A DNA stretch of 25,363 nucleotides from Chara braunii (taxonomy: Eukaryota; Streptophyta; Charophyceae; Charales; Characeae), in assembly GCA_003427395.1 (NCBI GenBank), contig BFEA01000224.1, forward strand, positions 1,404,674 through 1,430,036. Direction: 5' to 3'. Every line of letters starts with the position of its first letter. Within the stretch, counting starts at the first letter, position 1. Positions 17,771 to 25,363 of the stretch are shown one piece after another. The notes under the pieces were generated by a model. That model saw only the letters and a program-made list of their open reading frames with translations, searched no databases and was not told where the DNA came from. The translations under genes were made by a program, and so were the position numbers.

Positions 17771-17827
17771 GAGATTAGCACGAGCCCTGCGCTTTCAAGG
17801 ATGACACGCATAAATTGAGATATTTGA

Positions 17828-17911
17828 GTCCATCGGGACTCGAACTCGGGCCTGTATTCCAATGGTTTGTAGGACGTGTGTGGTGACGTGACCGTTGGCT
17901 ACAGCCAACGG
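17828..17911 (-). other. tRNA-like or SINE-head remnant
   Basis: On the minus strand, a B-box-like gttcgagtccc (from 17845-17835) follows an A-box-like tagccaacggt (from 17901) at a spacing usual for pol III internal promoters. The D-arm region is a hairpin and no full cloverleaf can be drawn, so this is more likely a SINE head or tRNA pseudogene than a working tRNA. Confidence 0.35.
17892..17911. repeat. 9-bp hairpin, 2-nt loop
   Basis: ccgttggct (17892-17900) and agccaacgg (17903-17911) are perfect inverses. Confidence 0.85.
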
Positions 17912-17922
17912 AAAAAATAAGG

Positions 17923-17951
17923 AAAAAAAAAAAAAAAAAAAAAAAAAAAAA
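17923..17951. repeat. Poly(A) run
   Basis: About 29 A after ataagg, followed by cgaaacaaaacaaaac. It could be the tail of a retroposed copy, but no matching head or TSD was found. Confidence 0.8.
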
Positions 17952-17978
17952 CGAAACAAAACAAAACTAACACTAAGT

Positions 17979-18033
17979 TCTCGCAATGCCAATCTGGCAT
18001 TGCGAGATCTAACTGGGCCTTTCAGTCCCAGTT
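17979..18033. repeat. 13-bp and 7-bp perfect hairpins side by side
   Basis: tctcgcaatgcca (17979-17991), loop atc, tggcattgcgaga (17995-18007); then aactggg (18011-18017) with cccagtt (18027-18033). The first is the longest perfect short-loop stem in the window. Confidence 0.9.
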
Positions 18034-18039
18034 TAGACG

Positions 18040-18540
18040 ATGGTGCCCGTTTTAACGGACGACCGTTTTTCAGTAGTGAGGTAAAGTTTGTTTTTTTTCT
18101 TCTTCTTTTCGTTTTCTTTTGTTTTTTCTTTTTTTATATTTTCCTTAGGTTTTCTTCTTTTATTTTTATTTTTTTGGGAAAAAGTAGAGCATTCCATTAC
18201 CAATGTAAAACACATTGAGGATGGGAATCCTCACAAACAACCTGGAGAGTGACTGGAAGCTTGGAGCATTACCCAATTTCGCTTCTGACCCAAACACCAA
18301 CCTGAATTAGGTAGGCAGATTGAGGATAGTGGTCCAAGAGATCAGGGGATAGTGGGGTGAGTGCCAAGTTCTTTGAGGAGCCATTGCTCCAAAATAGGTC
18401 GTTTTAGACCAGTTGAGCAAAGGTTTGAGGTTGAAGGTTTTTTTTCAATAGTTTTTTTGTCAGAAGAGCAGAGGGCTCGTATAATAAACTTTTGACACAA
18501 CTGTGGAGGAAATAACTCAGGTTTTCTTCTTCTAGATCCT
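18040..18540. other. Non-coding, T-rich part of the insertion
   Basis: Long T-rich runs (about 18085-18180) surround small hairpins: ccgtt/aacgg at 18047-18058, caatgt/acattg at 18201-18217, and tgaggat/atcctca at 18216-18233 with loop ggga. No gene is recognised. Confidence 0.55.
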
Positions 18541-18626
18541 CGTCATATTTTTTTATTTAGAATTCTTTCTGTTTTTTTTTTTCTTTTAAATTTTTGTTTT
18601 TTTTCTCGTGATTTTACTAAAGGTGA

Positions 18627-18706
18627 CCGTTCGTTTTCAACGAACGGGCTGGTTCTTGCATCTGCAGTATGAGTAAGTCGAATGATTTTTCCCCTGTAAA
18701 GGGGAA
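18627..18706. repeat. Two hairpins (CCGTTCGTT and TTCCCCT)
   Basis: ccgttcgtt (18627-18635), loop ttc, aacgaacgg (18639-18647); and ttcccct (18689-18695), loop gtaa, aggggaa (18700-18706). The first belongs to the CCGTTCG family described in the findings. Confidence 0.88.
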
Positions 18707-18734
18707 CTATACATTTGTGTGTGTGCGTGTATGT

Positions 18735-18785
18735 GAGAGAGAGAGAGAGGGAGAAAGAGAGAGGGAGAAAGGGGGAGATAGGAGG
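18735..18785. repeat. GA-rich microsatellite
   Basis: gagagagagagagggagaaagagagaggg-type sequence (given in part), imperfect. Confidence 0.85.
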
Positions 18786-18971
18786 ATAGCATCTTACCTG
18801 GTGGCGGCTGCGACGTGACTGCAAAAGGTAAGTCTCCCTGTTACCTCCTCTGATAGGATGAACAAAATCGAATGAATCTGCCCCTAAGGGAGTAGGAAAT
18901 ACGCCGCCATATATACATATATGTTTTTAGCCCTCCCCCCCTTCTTGCTCAGTTCACTTTAGTGTAGCTGC

Positions 18972-19048
18972 GCCCGTTCGTTTTTGAACGGGCAACAACT
19001 ACATGAAGTAGAACCCGAACGTGGCACCTAGTTTAGGCCAAGTTCGGG
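18972..19048. repeat. Two hairpins (GCCCGTTC and CCCGAAC)
   Basis: gcccgttc (18972-18979), loop gttttt, gaacgggc (18986-18993). Then cccgaac (19014-19020) pairs with gttcggg (19042-19048), with further inner pairing (tggc/gcca and ccta/tagg) that makes an almost closed stem. Confidence 0.88.
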
Positions 19049-19169
19049 CGCGCTAAGGGAAGAAAGACCCTGTGGGTGACTCTAGTTCGACTCTGTGAAA
19101 TGACAAGGGGGAGGGCAACCGTTCGTTTTGAATGTCGGGCTGGCCCTCATAGGAAAACGAGAGGCCTCA

Positions 19170-19174
19170 AGAGA

Positions 19175-19206
<32 letters not shown>

Positions 19207-19219
19207 AAAAGGAAAAAAA
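19170..19219. repeat. A-rich run
   Basis: Two A stretches of about 20 and 17 nt broken by single or double G. No element head could be assigned to it. Confidence 0.8.
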
Positions 19220-19223
19220 GTAA

Positions 19224-19281
19224 CGGCCACGTACGTGGCCGCGACAGTGGAACAGGTACAACCCCTAGAAGGTTCTAGGGG
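19224..19281. repeat. 18-bp perfect palindrome and 9-bp hairpin
   Basis: cggccacgtacgtggccg (19224-19241) is its own reverse complement, with no loop. cccctagaa (19262-19270), gg, ttctagggg (19273-19281) follows 20 bp later. Confidence 0.9.
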
Positions 19282-20100
19282 CTGATGGGACTGCATCTGT
19301 TCAATTGAAAAGGCAGCTCCCAAATGGCTGAGTACAGCTATTTCCAGAAGCACATGGCCTGGGAAAACGGCCAGGTACTCCTGGGGTTTGGTGATCTTCG
19401 TTCCTCTAGGGAGAACCAAGGCATCGAGCTCCTGGCCGTTGATCTATATCAAGGGTCTGGAGCACCGACGAATTTTGCCTGGCTGTGGGTAAAGCAGCTG
19501 CCCACATACCTTCGGAGGGCTATAAAGGCCAGCACTCCACCCAAGAGCCTCACACTTGTGGCAGTGCTGCTGGGGCATCCACTTGTGTGAATGCTGGTTG
19601 GCTGCTGCATGCTGCTGGAGAGGGGCGGTGCTGCCGGTGGAGGTGTTGCTGGTGGAGTGGAGGTCTGCGGAGAGCTGGAGGAGGACAGGCCAGGGTGGCC
19701 ATAGCCAAGGGTTGGAGGCTTTGCCCCACCCTTGTGCTAGTGCTGTGGCCGATGGGTTGCGTAAGGGTCCGGACGATGCGGCAAGCGGCACCTGTTTTAG
19801 GGGGGTTGTGCTGCCGGACCGTGGCCACGACATCAAGACCTTCCTAAGGGAAGGTGTTGCCGGATTTGCTGCGTGGCGCCGATGTTTTTTTTTTATGTGA
19901 GTGTGGGGAAGTACTGCTCGATCAACGGCGCAGCTACGACAGTGTATCTGGTGGGATCATGCTGCCAAGATTGGCGGTGGTATCGACGTTATTTTTTTGG
20001 GGGTTACTGGCGGCACGTCGACAGCACTATTATGAGGGAAAATATTGCGGGTCTTTTGCGTCATAGTGGAGGCAGTTTTTTGTGTGTGATCTGGCGGCAG
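19282..20100. other. Non-coding, G/T-rich part of the insertion
   Basis: Several overlapping open frames exist, but none has a recognisable domain, and frame openness here follows from GCTG/GTGG-rich composition (about 19555-19700). The last 130 bp share scattered words with the 346-bp units that follow and may be a diverged unit. Confidence 0.45.
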
Positions 20101-20793
20101 TGTTGCGGGGCAGCCATGGTACCGATTTTGACGGCGCAGCAAGCAGTGGTTCGCGTTATTTTTGTGGTGCGAGGCGGCTATGGTGGATCCCAATATGGCC
20201 TAAAGGTTGGGCTAGCGTTGGTGCACAATTGAATCTGTGTGGTAACGGTGCGTGGACCGACGGCATGAAGAGGGCACGGAGTGAGTGCTCGCGGCAGTGG
20301 CTATTGGAATTGCGGCACTTGCGGTTTGCGCCGGAAACATATCTTTATTTTTTTGGAGCATGTGGCACCTGCGGTTTTTAGTCAGGGCCACTTTTAATTT
20401 TTTTTGTGGTGTGCAGTGTGAGCGGTTTGAGTTTTGGACCATCTGGTGTTGCGGGGCAACTATGGTACCGGTTTTGACGGCACAACAAGCAGTGGTCCGC
20501 GTTATTTTTGTGGTGCGCGGACGCTATGGTAGATCCCAATAGGGCCTAAAGGTTGGGCTGGCGTTGGTGCACAATTGGGTCTGTGTGCTAACGGTGCGTG
20601 GACCGACGACATGAAGAGGGCACGGAGCGAGTGCTCGTGGCAGTGGCTATTGGAATTGCGGCACTTGCGGTTTGCGCCGAAAGGATATCTTTATTTTTTT
20701 GGAGCATGTGGCACCTGCGGTTTTTAGTCAGTGCCACTTTTAATTTTTTTTGCGGCACGCAGTGTGAGCAGTTTTGAGTTCTGGACCATCTGG
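20101..20793. repeat. 346-bp tandem duplication, two units
   Basis: Unit 1 (20101-20446) and unit 2 (20447-20793) begin tgttgcgggg and are highly similar throughout (ggaattgcggcacttgcggt, atatctttatttttttggag, and so on). A third unit starts (tgttgcggg, 20794) but diverges within about 10 bp. No protein is preserved between units in a consistent frame, so this looks like non-coding satellite-style duplication. Confidence 0.92.
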
Positions 20794-21131
20794 TGTTGCG
20801 GGCGATGGTGTGGGACCCCTCGAGACCAGTTGGGACCATTTTGAGACCAAGTGGGACTGATTTGAGATCGGGACCGACATATTGGTATGACTATTGTGAG
20901 GGGATGTGGTGCTTGGAGGCAGTGTGGATTTGCGGTTGGTTGGGGAGTATCTTTGGTGGTGAAGGTGAAGTGGGGACTGCATTGAGACTGTCAAGGATGT
21001 TGGGGCAACATGGGATTGGATCATGGGAGCACCCTCTTTGAGGGTTATCTCATTCAAGCATCTCAGTGGACCCAAGCTTGGTGTGATCAGACACTTAGAG
21101 AAGGCGACGGACCGTTGTTCAGTCATACGAC
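20794..21131. other. Non-coding part of the insertion after the duplication
   Basis: Contains short reiterated phrases such as gaccagttgggaccattt and gagaccaagtgggactga. No gene recognised. Confidence 0.45.
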
Positions 21132-21303
21132 CACAACTTGTGAAGTTGTGAGCCGCGTATTTTCATATGAGCCGCATATTTTCATATTTTACGACGATTA
21201 TTTTCTTCTGATTGAAATATTACCCGTTTTTCTTGAGTGAGTTGGACCAAACTTCACTCAAGGTCGGTTGATTGACTCTGACTTTCTTTCACACATGTGT
21301 GAA
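21132..21303. repeat. Cluster of three foldbacks and a direct repeat
   Basis: cacaactt/aagttgtg (21132-21150, 3-nt loop); cttgagtga/tcactcaag (21232-21262), whose loop itself contains ttgga/ccaaa pairing; and a 16-bp perfect palindrome ttcacacatgtgtgaa (21288-21303). A direct repeat gagccgc(g)(t)attttcatat lies at about 21150-21188. Confidence 0.85.
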
Positions 21304-21792
21304 CCCACACCTTGCTTGACCATGTTGTTTTGAACGTTCGAAAGAAAAGGTAGAGGAAAGTTGTGCGAGTCATGCATGTGAATGAAAAAGTCTGACTTGA
21401 ATATGAAATTGTACTGGTTTTCTTTGAACTTGTTTGTTTTTGCTTTGCGGTTTGTGCAGGTAGGTAGACGGATGTTTGCAAAGGAGATTGATTAGTTTAT
21501 TAGAGATTAAGAAAAGGATTGTCCTCCTTCTACCTTTTACCTGGCCGCTTGTCAAAAAGTTATTGTTTTGAAAAAGATTATTCAATACATATCATAAAAT
21601 GAATTCAATTCAAACAAAGCAGAATAAGGTCAAACGGACTTAGTCTTCTCCCAAGGAATGACCCTTTATATCCCGAATGACCTTATCTACCTGTATCTGT
21701 CAAAGTGATTCTCATTTTCTATCTCCTTTTATTCCTTTCGTCCAATCTATCTTGAACTCGGGAGAATTGAGAAAAATTGAAAGTTACTTGTA
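21304..21792. other. AT-rich non-coding part of the insertion
   Basis: No gene recognised. It contains 3' splice-site-like stretches, such as tttgcggtttgtgcag ending near 21460 and cttttcctatag ending near 21818, which could belong to a captured or cryptic transcript. Confidence 0.4.
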
Positions 21793-22053
21793 ATGCACGC
21801 ATTCTTTTCCTATAGGAAGAATCTAGGACGGGGGTTCGGCCGACCCTGTTATCGACCCGGAGTGGATCGTTCTACCGAGGGGTACTTTGCCGATTCGATG
21901 GAGATGGTCCGACTTCTAAGATCCGAGTCTTGTGCTTGGGCGAGGAGAAGGAGTACCCCAGACCACTCCCTAGAGGAAGAGGCATGCAACACTTCAAGCA
22001 GTGTCCTTGATCAAGAATCATTCGCAAAGCAGCCTGTCATCCAAGAAGATTGA
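21793..22053 (+). other. Possible exon-like open stretch, unrecognised
   Basis: An 86-codon open frame. Its inner part (from about 21819) follows a pyrimidine-rich ttttcctatag and has a mixed, non-repetitive composition (TEGYFADSMEMVRLL, ARRRSTPDHSLEEEA), unlike the low-complexity frames around it. No family is recognised and no partner exon could be linked. It may be a fragment of a captured gene or chance. Confidence 0.2.
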
Positions 22054-22434
22054 GAAAGTATGGAGACAGTTGTGAGCGTGTATAACCTTTGGTCGGCGGT
22101 TGGTTGAAATGAGTAACTTTGACAGCGCGTCTCATCAAGTTAAAACTAAGATTGCCCGACTACCTTGTCAGCTGCATCTATATTATTGTCGGTAGTCAAC
22201 TCCATATTGGTTGTTGTACGATTGTTTTGTGGAGTTCGGCTCGAGGTGTTCGAATTTTCTTTCGATCTTGTATTATTGGATGTATTGTATGATGATTTAA
22301 ATTTTTTTGGTTACCGTTTCAGATTGGATATATTTATGTCGACTACTGTCAATTTCTTTTGATATAATTATCTGTGGATGTTTTAACTTTCTTTTGAATT
22401 GTATGTTAAGGGACGGGGATCAATATTGGGTTTC
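22054..22434. other. AT-rich non-coding part of the insertion
   Basis: No gene recognised. aactcca (about 22199) and tggagtt (about 22230) form a loose inverted pair. Confidence 0.4.
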
Positions 22435-22581
22435 ACGCTTGGTTGAGATTGTCGTAGTCGACCGACGTTTGCTCCGTACCTAGGAGATCAACGCCCTAGG
22501 AATGGACGGCGTTTGGGTCCACTCGGCGTTGACCAAGCGTAGCTATACTACAACGAACGAGCAAACGCCCTCGGTTGATCT
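22435..22581. repeat. Set of crossed inverted words
   Basis: acgcttgg (22435-22442) is the inverse of ccaagcgt (22533-22540); cgtttgctc (22466-22474) of gagcaaacg (22559-22567); agatcaac (22485-22492) of gttgatct (22574-22581). The order is a-b-c then a'-b'-c', so the pairs cross and cannot form one hairpin. Confidence 0.75.
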
Positions 22582-22859
22582 ACCTCTGCAATTGCATTTA
22601 AGAGCTTCGCACGTAGGTCAATAGCTCAATAGGGATACGCCTCTAAGGGTGGTGACAGCCCCTTAGGCAAAAATGCTTATGCCCTGTGGGAACCTATCAT
22701 GTCGTAGGGGATCATAGAATGTACAGCTGGCGCACCCGTCTAGAGCGGCGAAGGAGCGACGTGACCGCGGCCGTCTTGGCAGTTCACAGGGTTGTTAAGT
22801 GTCGTTCCCAAGTTGTCTCGTTTTTGTTTTGTTTTACTCCTAAGTGACATAGTCCGGAG

Positions 22860-22890
22860 GGCTCCCGCGCTTTGCAAAAAGTCGGGAGCC
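22860..22890. repeat. Stem-loop near right end of the insertion
   Basis: ggctcccg (22860-22867) and cgggagcc (22883-22890), 13 bp inside the boundary. A subterminal 3' hairpin recalls Helitrons, but the CTRR end and A/T insertion site are absent. Confidence 0.85.
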
Positions 22891-22903
22891 GATGCGCTCG
22901 ACA

Positions 22904-22911
22904 ACGGCGTC
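22904..22911. repeat. Putative 8-bp target-site duplication, right copy
   Basis: acggcgtc. See 16978-16985. Confidence 0.65.
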
Positions 22912-24890
22912 ATCACAATGCTATTCAAGAAGGGCGACAAGGCGGACGTGAAAAAATGGAGGCCGATATCGTTACTGAATGTATCCTACAAGGTGCTAGC
23001 AAAGACGCTGGCGAGAAGACTAGCTAGACACCTTCTAGGCCTGGTCCAAGGGGACCAAGGAGCGTTCATGCACGGGAGATCAATTTTCAACAATATAATG
23101 ACTGTCATTGAAGTGTTGGAGGTGGTACAGTCCGAAAACTTGGATGTAGCAATGCTCTTGCTAGACCTAGAAAAAACCTACGATAAGGTGGGGTGGACCT
23201 TCGTACTTACGACACTGCGACACATGGGCTTCATGGGAGGTTTCTCCAAATGGGTGATTGCAATGTACACCTTCTCTACGGCGTCCGTACCACTCAATGG
23301 ACACTTGTCCCGCCCCTTCAAGTTAACAAGGTCCCTAAGGCAAGGCTGCACTCTCGCTCCACTACTATTCGTATTACAGATGAAGGTCCTACCCAACAAG
23401 ATCAGAAGGCATCCGCATATTAGAGGCCTGCACCTTCGGGAGGACGCAACATGCACATTAAAGGGCCTCGCAGATGACTTGTTCGTAGTCTGCGAGAATT
23501 CAGAAACGTCGCTAGCCAAATTAAAGGAGACAATGACAGATTATTCGACATTGTCGGAGGCATCAGTTAACTGGTCCAAATCAACGTACCTACTGCCAAA
23601 GGAGTACGAACTGCAAGTGGAATGGGGGATGCGAAGGGTAGAGGAAGTGGAGGAGGAAAGATTTTTGGGTGTACTAATTAGTCTAGAAATACAGGAAACG
23701 AAACAAGTGACACCAATGCAGCACAGAATCGCAGCAAGACTCAACCTTTGGGGGCACGCATGACACTTGTCCATTATGGGTAGAGCCTCAGTGGCGAATA
23801 TCTCACTTATGTCCATTATGTGGTTTGTATGTCAAGTGAGAGAAAACGTACAGAGTGTCGTGACTGTTATTCGCGGACTGATTGCAAGCTTCCTATGGAA
23901 ACCGACACCAAAACAATCTAAAGGTTTCGTGACCAAAGTGGCATGGGAAACGTTGACCTTCTCTAGAGAACAAGGGGGACTAGGATTGATAGACCCAACT
24001 TCAAGAAACCAAGTACAACTGCGCACATCGGTGTGAAGAGTCGTAGTCTCAGACCCAAAGTAGCACTGGATCATACTTGGAGAAATAATTTTAATGAAGA
24101 ATTGGAAGCTTGCACAGGCGGAAGACGTTTGTGCTTGTATTTTTATACCGTCTTTCTGCAAGAAGAAACAGTCTTCAACCTTTTGGAATGCCATCCGCAG
24201 AGTTTGGAGAAAGCTCCCCCCAGAGGTGCAAAACCAGCCACACAAGAAGGAAGAGGTTTTGATGCAGATCCTATTTGAGAACCTAAGGATCAAGGATTTG
24301 AATGAGGAGATGCTGGCAGCCAACGAAGTTGCATCACCATTCGGGAAAGCATGGATAAGGAAGGGAGTGGTACGCATCAGGGATTTGTGGTCACCGCTGA
24401 TGGGGGGCTGAAAGTCGATATTATATGAAATCAAGGATGAACTGGCAGGTCCGCATCGAGTGGAACAACACTCGAGAACAGTATTGAACACAATTCCAGA
24501 GGACTGGAAAGATATACTAGGTATGGAAGGGGTGGACCCCCCCCGAACCTGGTACAAGGCGGGAGATGAGAATAACACAGTGACAGTGTGGAAACTGGTG
24601 GAGATCCAGCCAAGCAGTTCAGGAAAGTGGAAAGGTGGAGAGTGGCAGAACACACTAACACGCTAAGCAGAGATGGGGAAGAGACCATAAGGCTGTGGAA
24701 TAACCTCAGTCAGATAAGAGTGGTCGAAATGCAAAACTAAAGCAGGAGAATAAGGATCCTGAAATGGATAGGGGTAGTCCCACTACAGGAACTGAACATC
24801 GACCCGTTAGCCTGGAGCTGGAAAAGGGAAGGGACACCAACAACAGAAAAAATGTGGAAAAAATCCATCAAGTTTCCAACTCGGTGCCCG
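22904..24890 (+). pseudogene. LINE C ORF2, 3' part: reverse transcriptase and C-terminal region
   Basis: Resumes exactly where the 5' part stops. Reverse transcriptase motifs in order: LFKKGD, WRPISLLN, GDQGAFMHGRSIFNNI, LLLDLEKTYD, SLRQGCTLAPLLF, GLADDLF, VNWSKS and FLGVLIS; all catalytic Asp are kept and the frame stays open from 22904 to 23763. A TGA follows (likely CGA originally, HA-stop-HLSIMGRA). The C-terminal region continues in several frames: GGLGLIDP (about 23977), GVDPPRTWYKAG (about 24530; LINE B has GVDPPDTWYIS), and LQELNIDPLAWSW (about 24783). It stops aligning with LINE B near 24890, before the Cys/His motif, so the 3' end, 3' UTR and tail are missing. Confidence 0.87.
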
Positions 24891-25030
24891 TGGTGGACCA
24901 GCGTTGGAACAACGATAAATGCCTTGCCCAACCGTTGGACCATCACCGTTGTGTGTTTCCAACAGTTTGATCAACACGTGGCCAACGTTGGTCCAACAAC
25001 TGTTCAACGTTGATTCAACGTCTTTCCAAC
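24891..25030. repeat. CAAC/GTTG word repeat replacing the LINE C 3' end
   Basis: More than a dozen caac or gttg words in 140 bp, many as ccaacgttgg-like palindromes (gccaacgttggtccaac, gttcaacgttgattcaac). Spacing is irregular. It begins where LINE C homology ends. Confidence 0.75.
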
Positions 25031-25363
25031 ACGTCTGTGTTAAAATTAAAGTGTTGTCAGGTTGCGATGACAGAAGTTGACTACTGCGGGCTAATTTAGG
25101 CACAATCACATTGAATCCACCTGATTTGGCCCGCGGTAGTCAACTATGGACTTGGACGAGGTGCGCGGGTTGACAATTGCGCACGGAAAGTGAACACATC
25201 AAAAAAATGGAGCGCACGAAACAACGTCGCACCCCTGACGAAAGGAAGATGAAGCCGATCCTGGTTGAAGGACCGCGGAGCTCTCTCTGCGGATGGTTCC
25301 GAATCCTGTTGCACGCGGCGTGATGCGCATCACCGTCGGGTGCGCTCCGCGACGCGGTTGTCT
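25031..25363. other. Right flank, non-coding with inverted repeats
   Basis: An inverted repeat pairs 25076-25094 with 25126-25144 (gttgactac(t/c)gcgggc(t/c)aa, two CpG-type mismatches). gtgcgc/gcgcac pairs at 25161-25184, and a 14-bp palindrome gtgatgcgcatcac lies at 25320-25333. A 38-codon ATG frame at 25207-25323 has no recognisable feature and is not called as a gene. Confidence 0.6.

Larger units (their letters stand above)
16986..22903. mobile_element. 5.9-kb unclassified insertion splitting LINE C
   Basis: It interrupts the LINE C reverse transcriptase between Val of THGV and Ile of ITMLFKKGD; removing it and one copy of the 8-bp flank restores the alignment with LINE B without a gap. 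No transposase, integrase, reverse transcriptase or Rep/helicase is seen. No LTR pair could be found between its ends. The termini are TGTCG...CGACA if a 4-bp acgg duplication is assumed, which would fit LTR-type ends; with an 8-bp duplication there are no terminal inverted repeats. An 8-bp stem-loop lies 13 bp from its right end. Its left third is crowded with perfect hairpins. It may be one non-autonomous element or several nested pieces. Confidence 0.6.

Noticed and set aside
17895-18218. Plus-strand Lys/Phe-rich open frame
   Set aside because: It is produced by poly(A) and T-rich runs and has no protein-like composition.
19485-20540. Several overlapping 70-130 codon frames in the G/T-rich part
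   Set aside because: No recognisable domain, no consistent frame between the two 346-bp units, and frames on both strands are equally open.
16986-22903. Helitron
   Set aside because: There is a subterminal hairpin, but no CTRR end, no A/T insertion site, and the flanks look duplicated; no Rep/helicase coding.
16986-22903. Complete LTR retrotransposon
   Set aside because: No pair of direct long terminal repeats found by eye and no gag-pol coding; only the TG...CA ends hint at it.
25207-25323. 38-codon ATG frame at the right edge
   Set aside because: Too short, with no motif or supporting context.

Overview
The window looks like repeat-rich nuclear DNA of a green plant or streptophyte alga. 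Three things point there: a predicted protein with two WRC-type zinc motifs (a plant-lineage domain), three L1-type LINE copies whose ORF1 resembles the plant DUF4283-plus-zinc-knuckle arrangement, and tRNA-headed SINEs with A-rich tails. Nothing looks bacterial or organellar. A charophyte would fit, but that is only a guess. Only one region looks like a host gene; the rest is mobile elements, decayed coding sequence and structured non-coding DNA.

Layout. 1-600: non-coding, with two adjacent foldbacks (166-265 and 315-486). 614-790: SINE1, flanked by a 14-bp target-site duplication (TSD). 800-3130, minus strand: WRC zinc-motif gene, with Glu/Lys/Arg-rich low-complexity coding. 3141-3790: its 5' flank, made of CCAAT-bearing repeats, (CT)43 and a 52-bp tandem repeat. 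3802-4718, minus: LINE A, a 5'-truncated copy with a 14-bp TSD. 5145-12482, minus: LINE B, essentially full length but decayed, with SINE2 nested in its 3' UTR (TSD 5205-5215/5617-5627). About 12800-16985 and 22904-24890, plus strand: LINE C, a related decayed copy lying head to head with LINE B. Its reverse transcriptase is split by an insertion of about 5.9 kb (16986-22903) bounded by an 8-bp near-duplication. 24891-25363: a CAAC/GTTG word repeat followed by more inverted repeats.

The LINE copies annotate each other. Aligning A, B and C by eye shows a common plan: ORF1 (N-terminal RNA-binding-like domain, CCHC knuckle, Pro/Gly/Gln linker, a second conserved C-terminal domain), then ORF2 (AP-type endonuclease, reverse transcriptase with LADD in place of the usual FADD, C-terminal Cys/His motif). 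In LINE B, ORF1 and ORF2 overlap by 14 nt. Every copy has frameshifts, stops or missing catalytic residues, so none looks active. Four stops fall on codons that are Trp in a sister copy.

The most unusual signal is the density of short perfect hairpins in the non-LINE DNA, above all in the first 2.3 kb of the 5.9-kb insertion. It includes seven arms of 9 bp or more with loops of 0-4 nt, and a small family of related CCGTTCG hairpins. No protein in that insertion explains its mobility.
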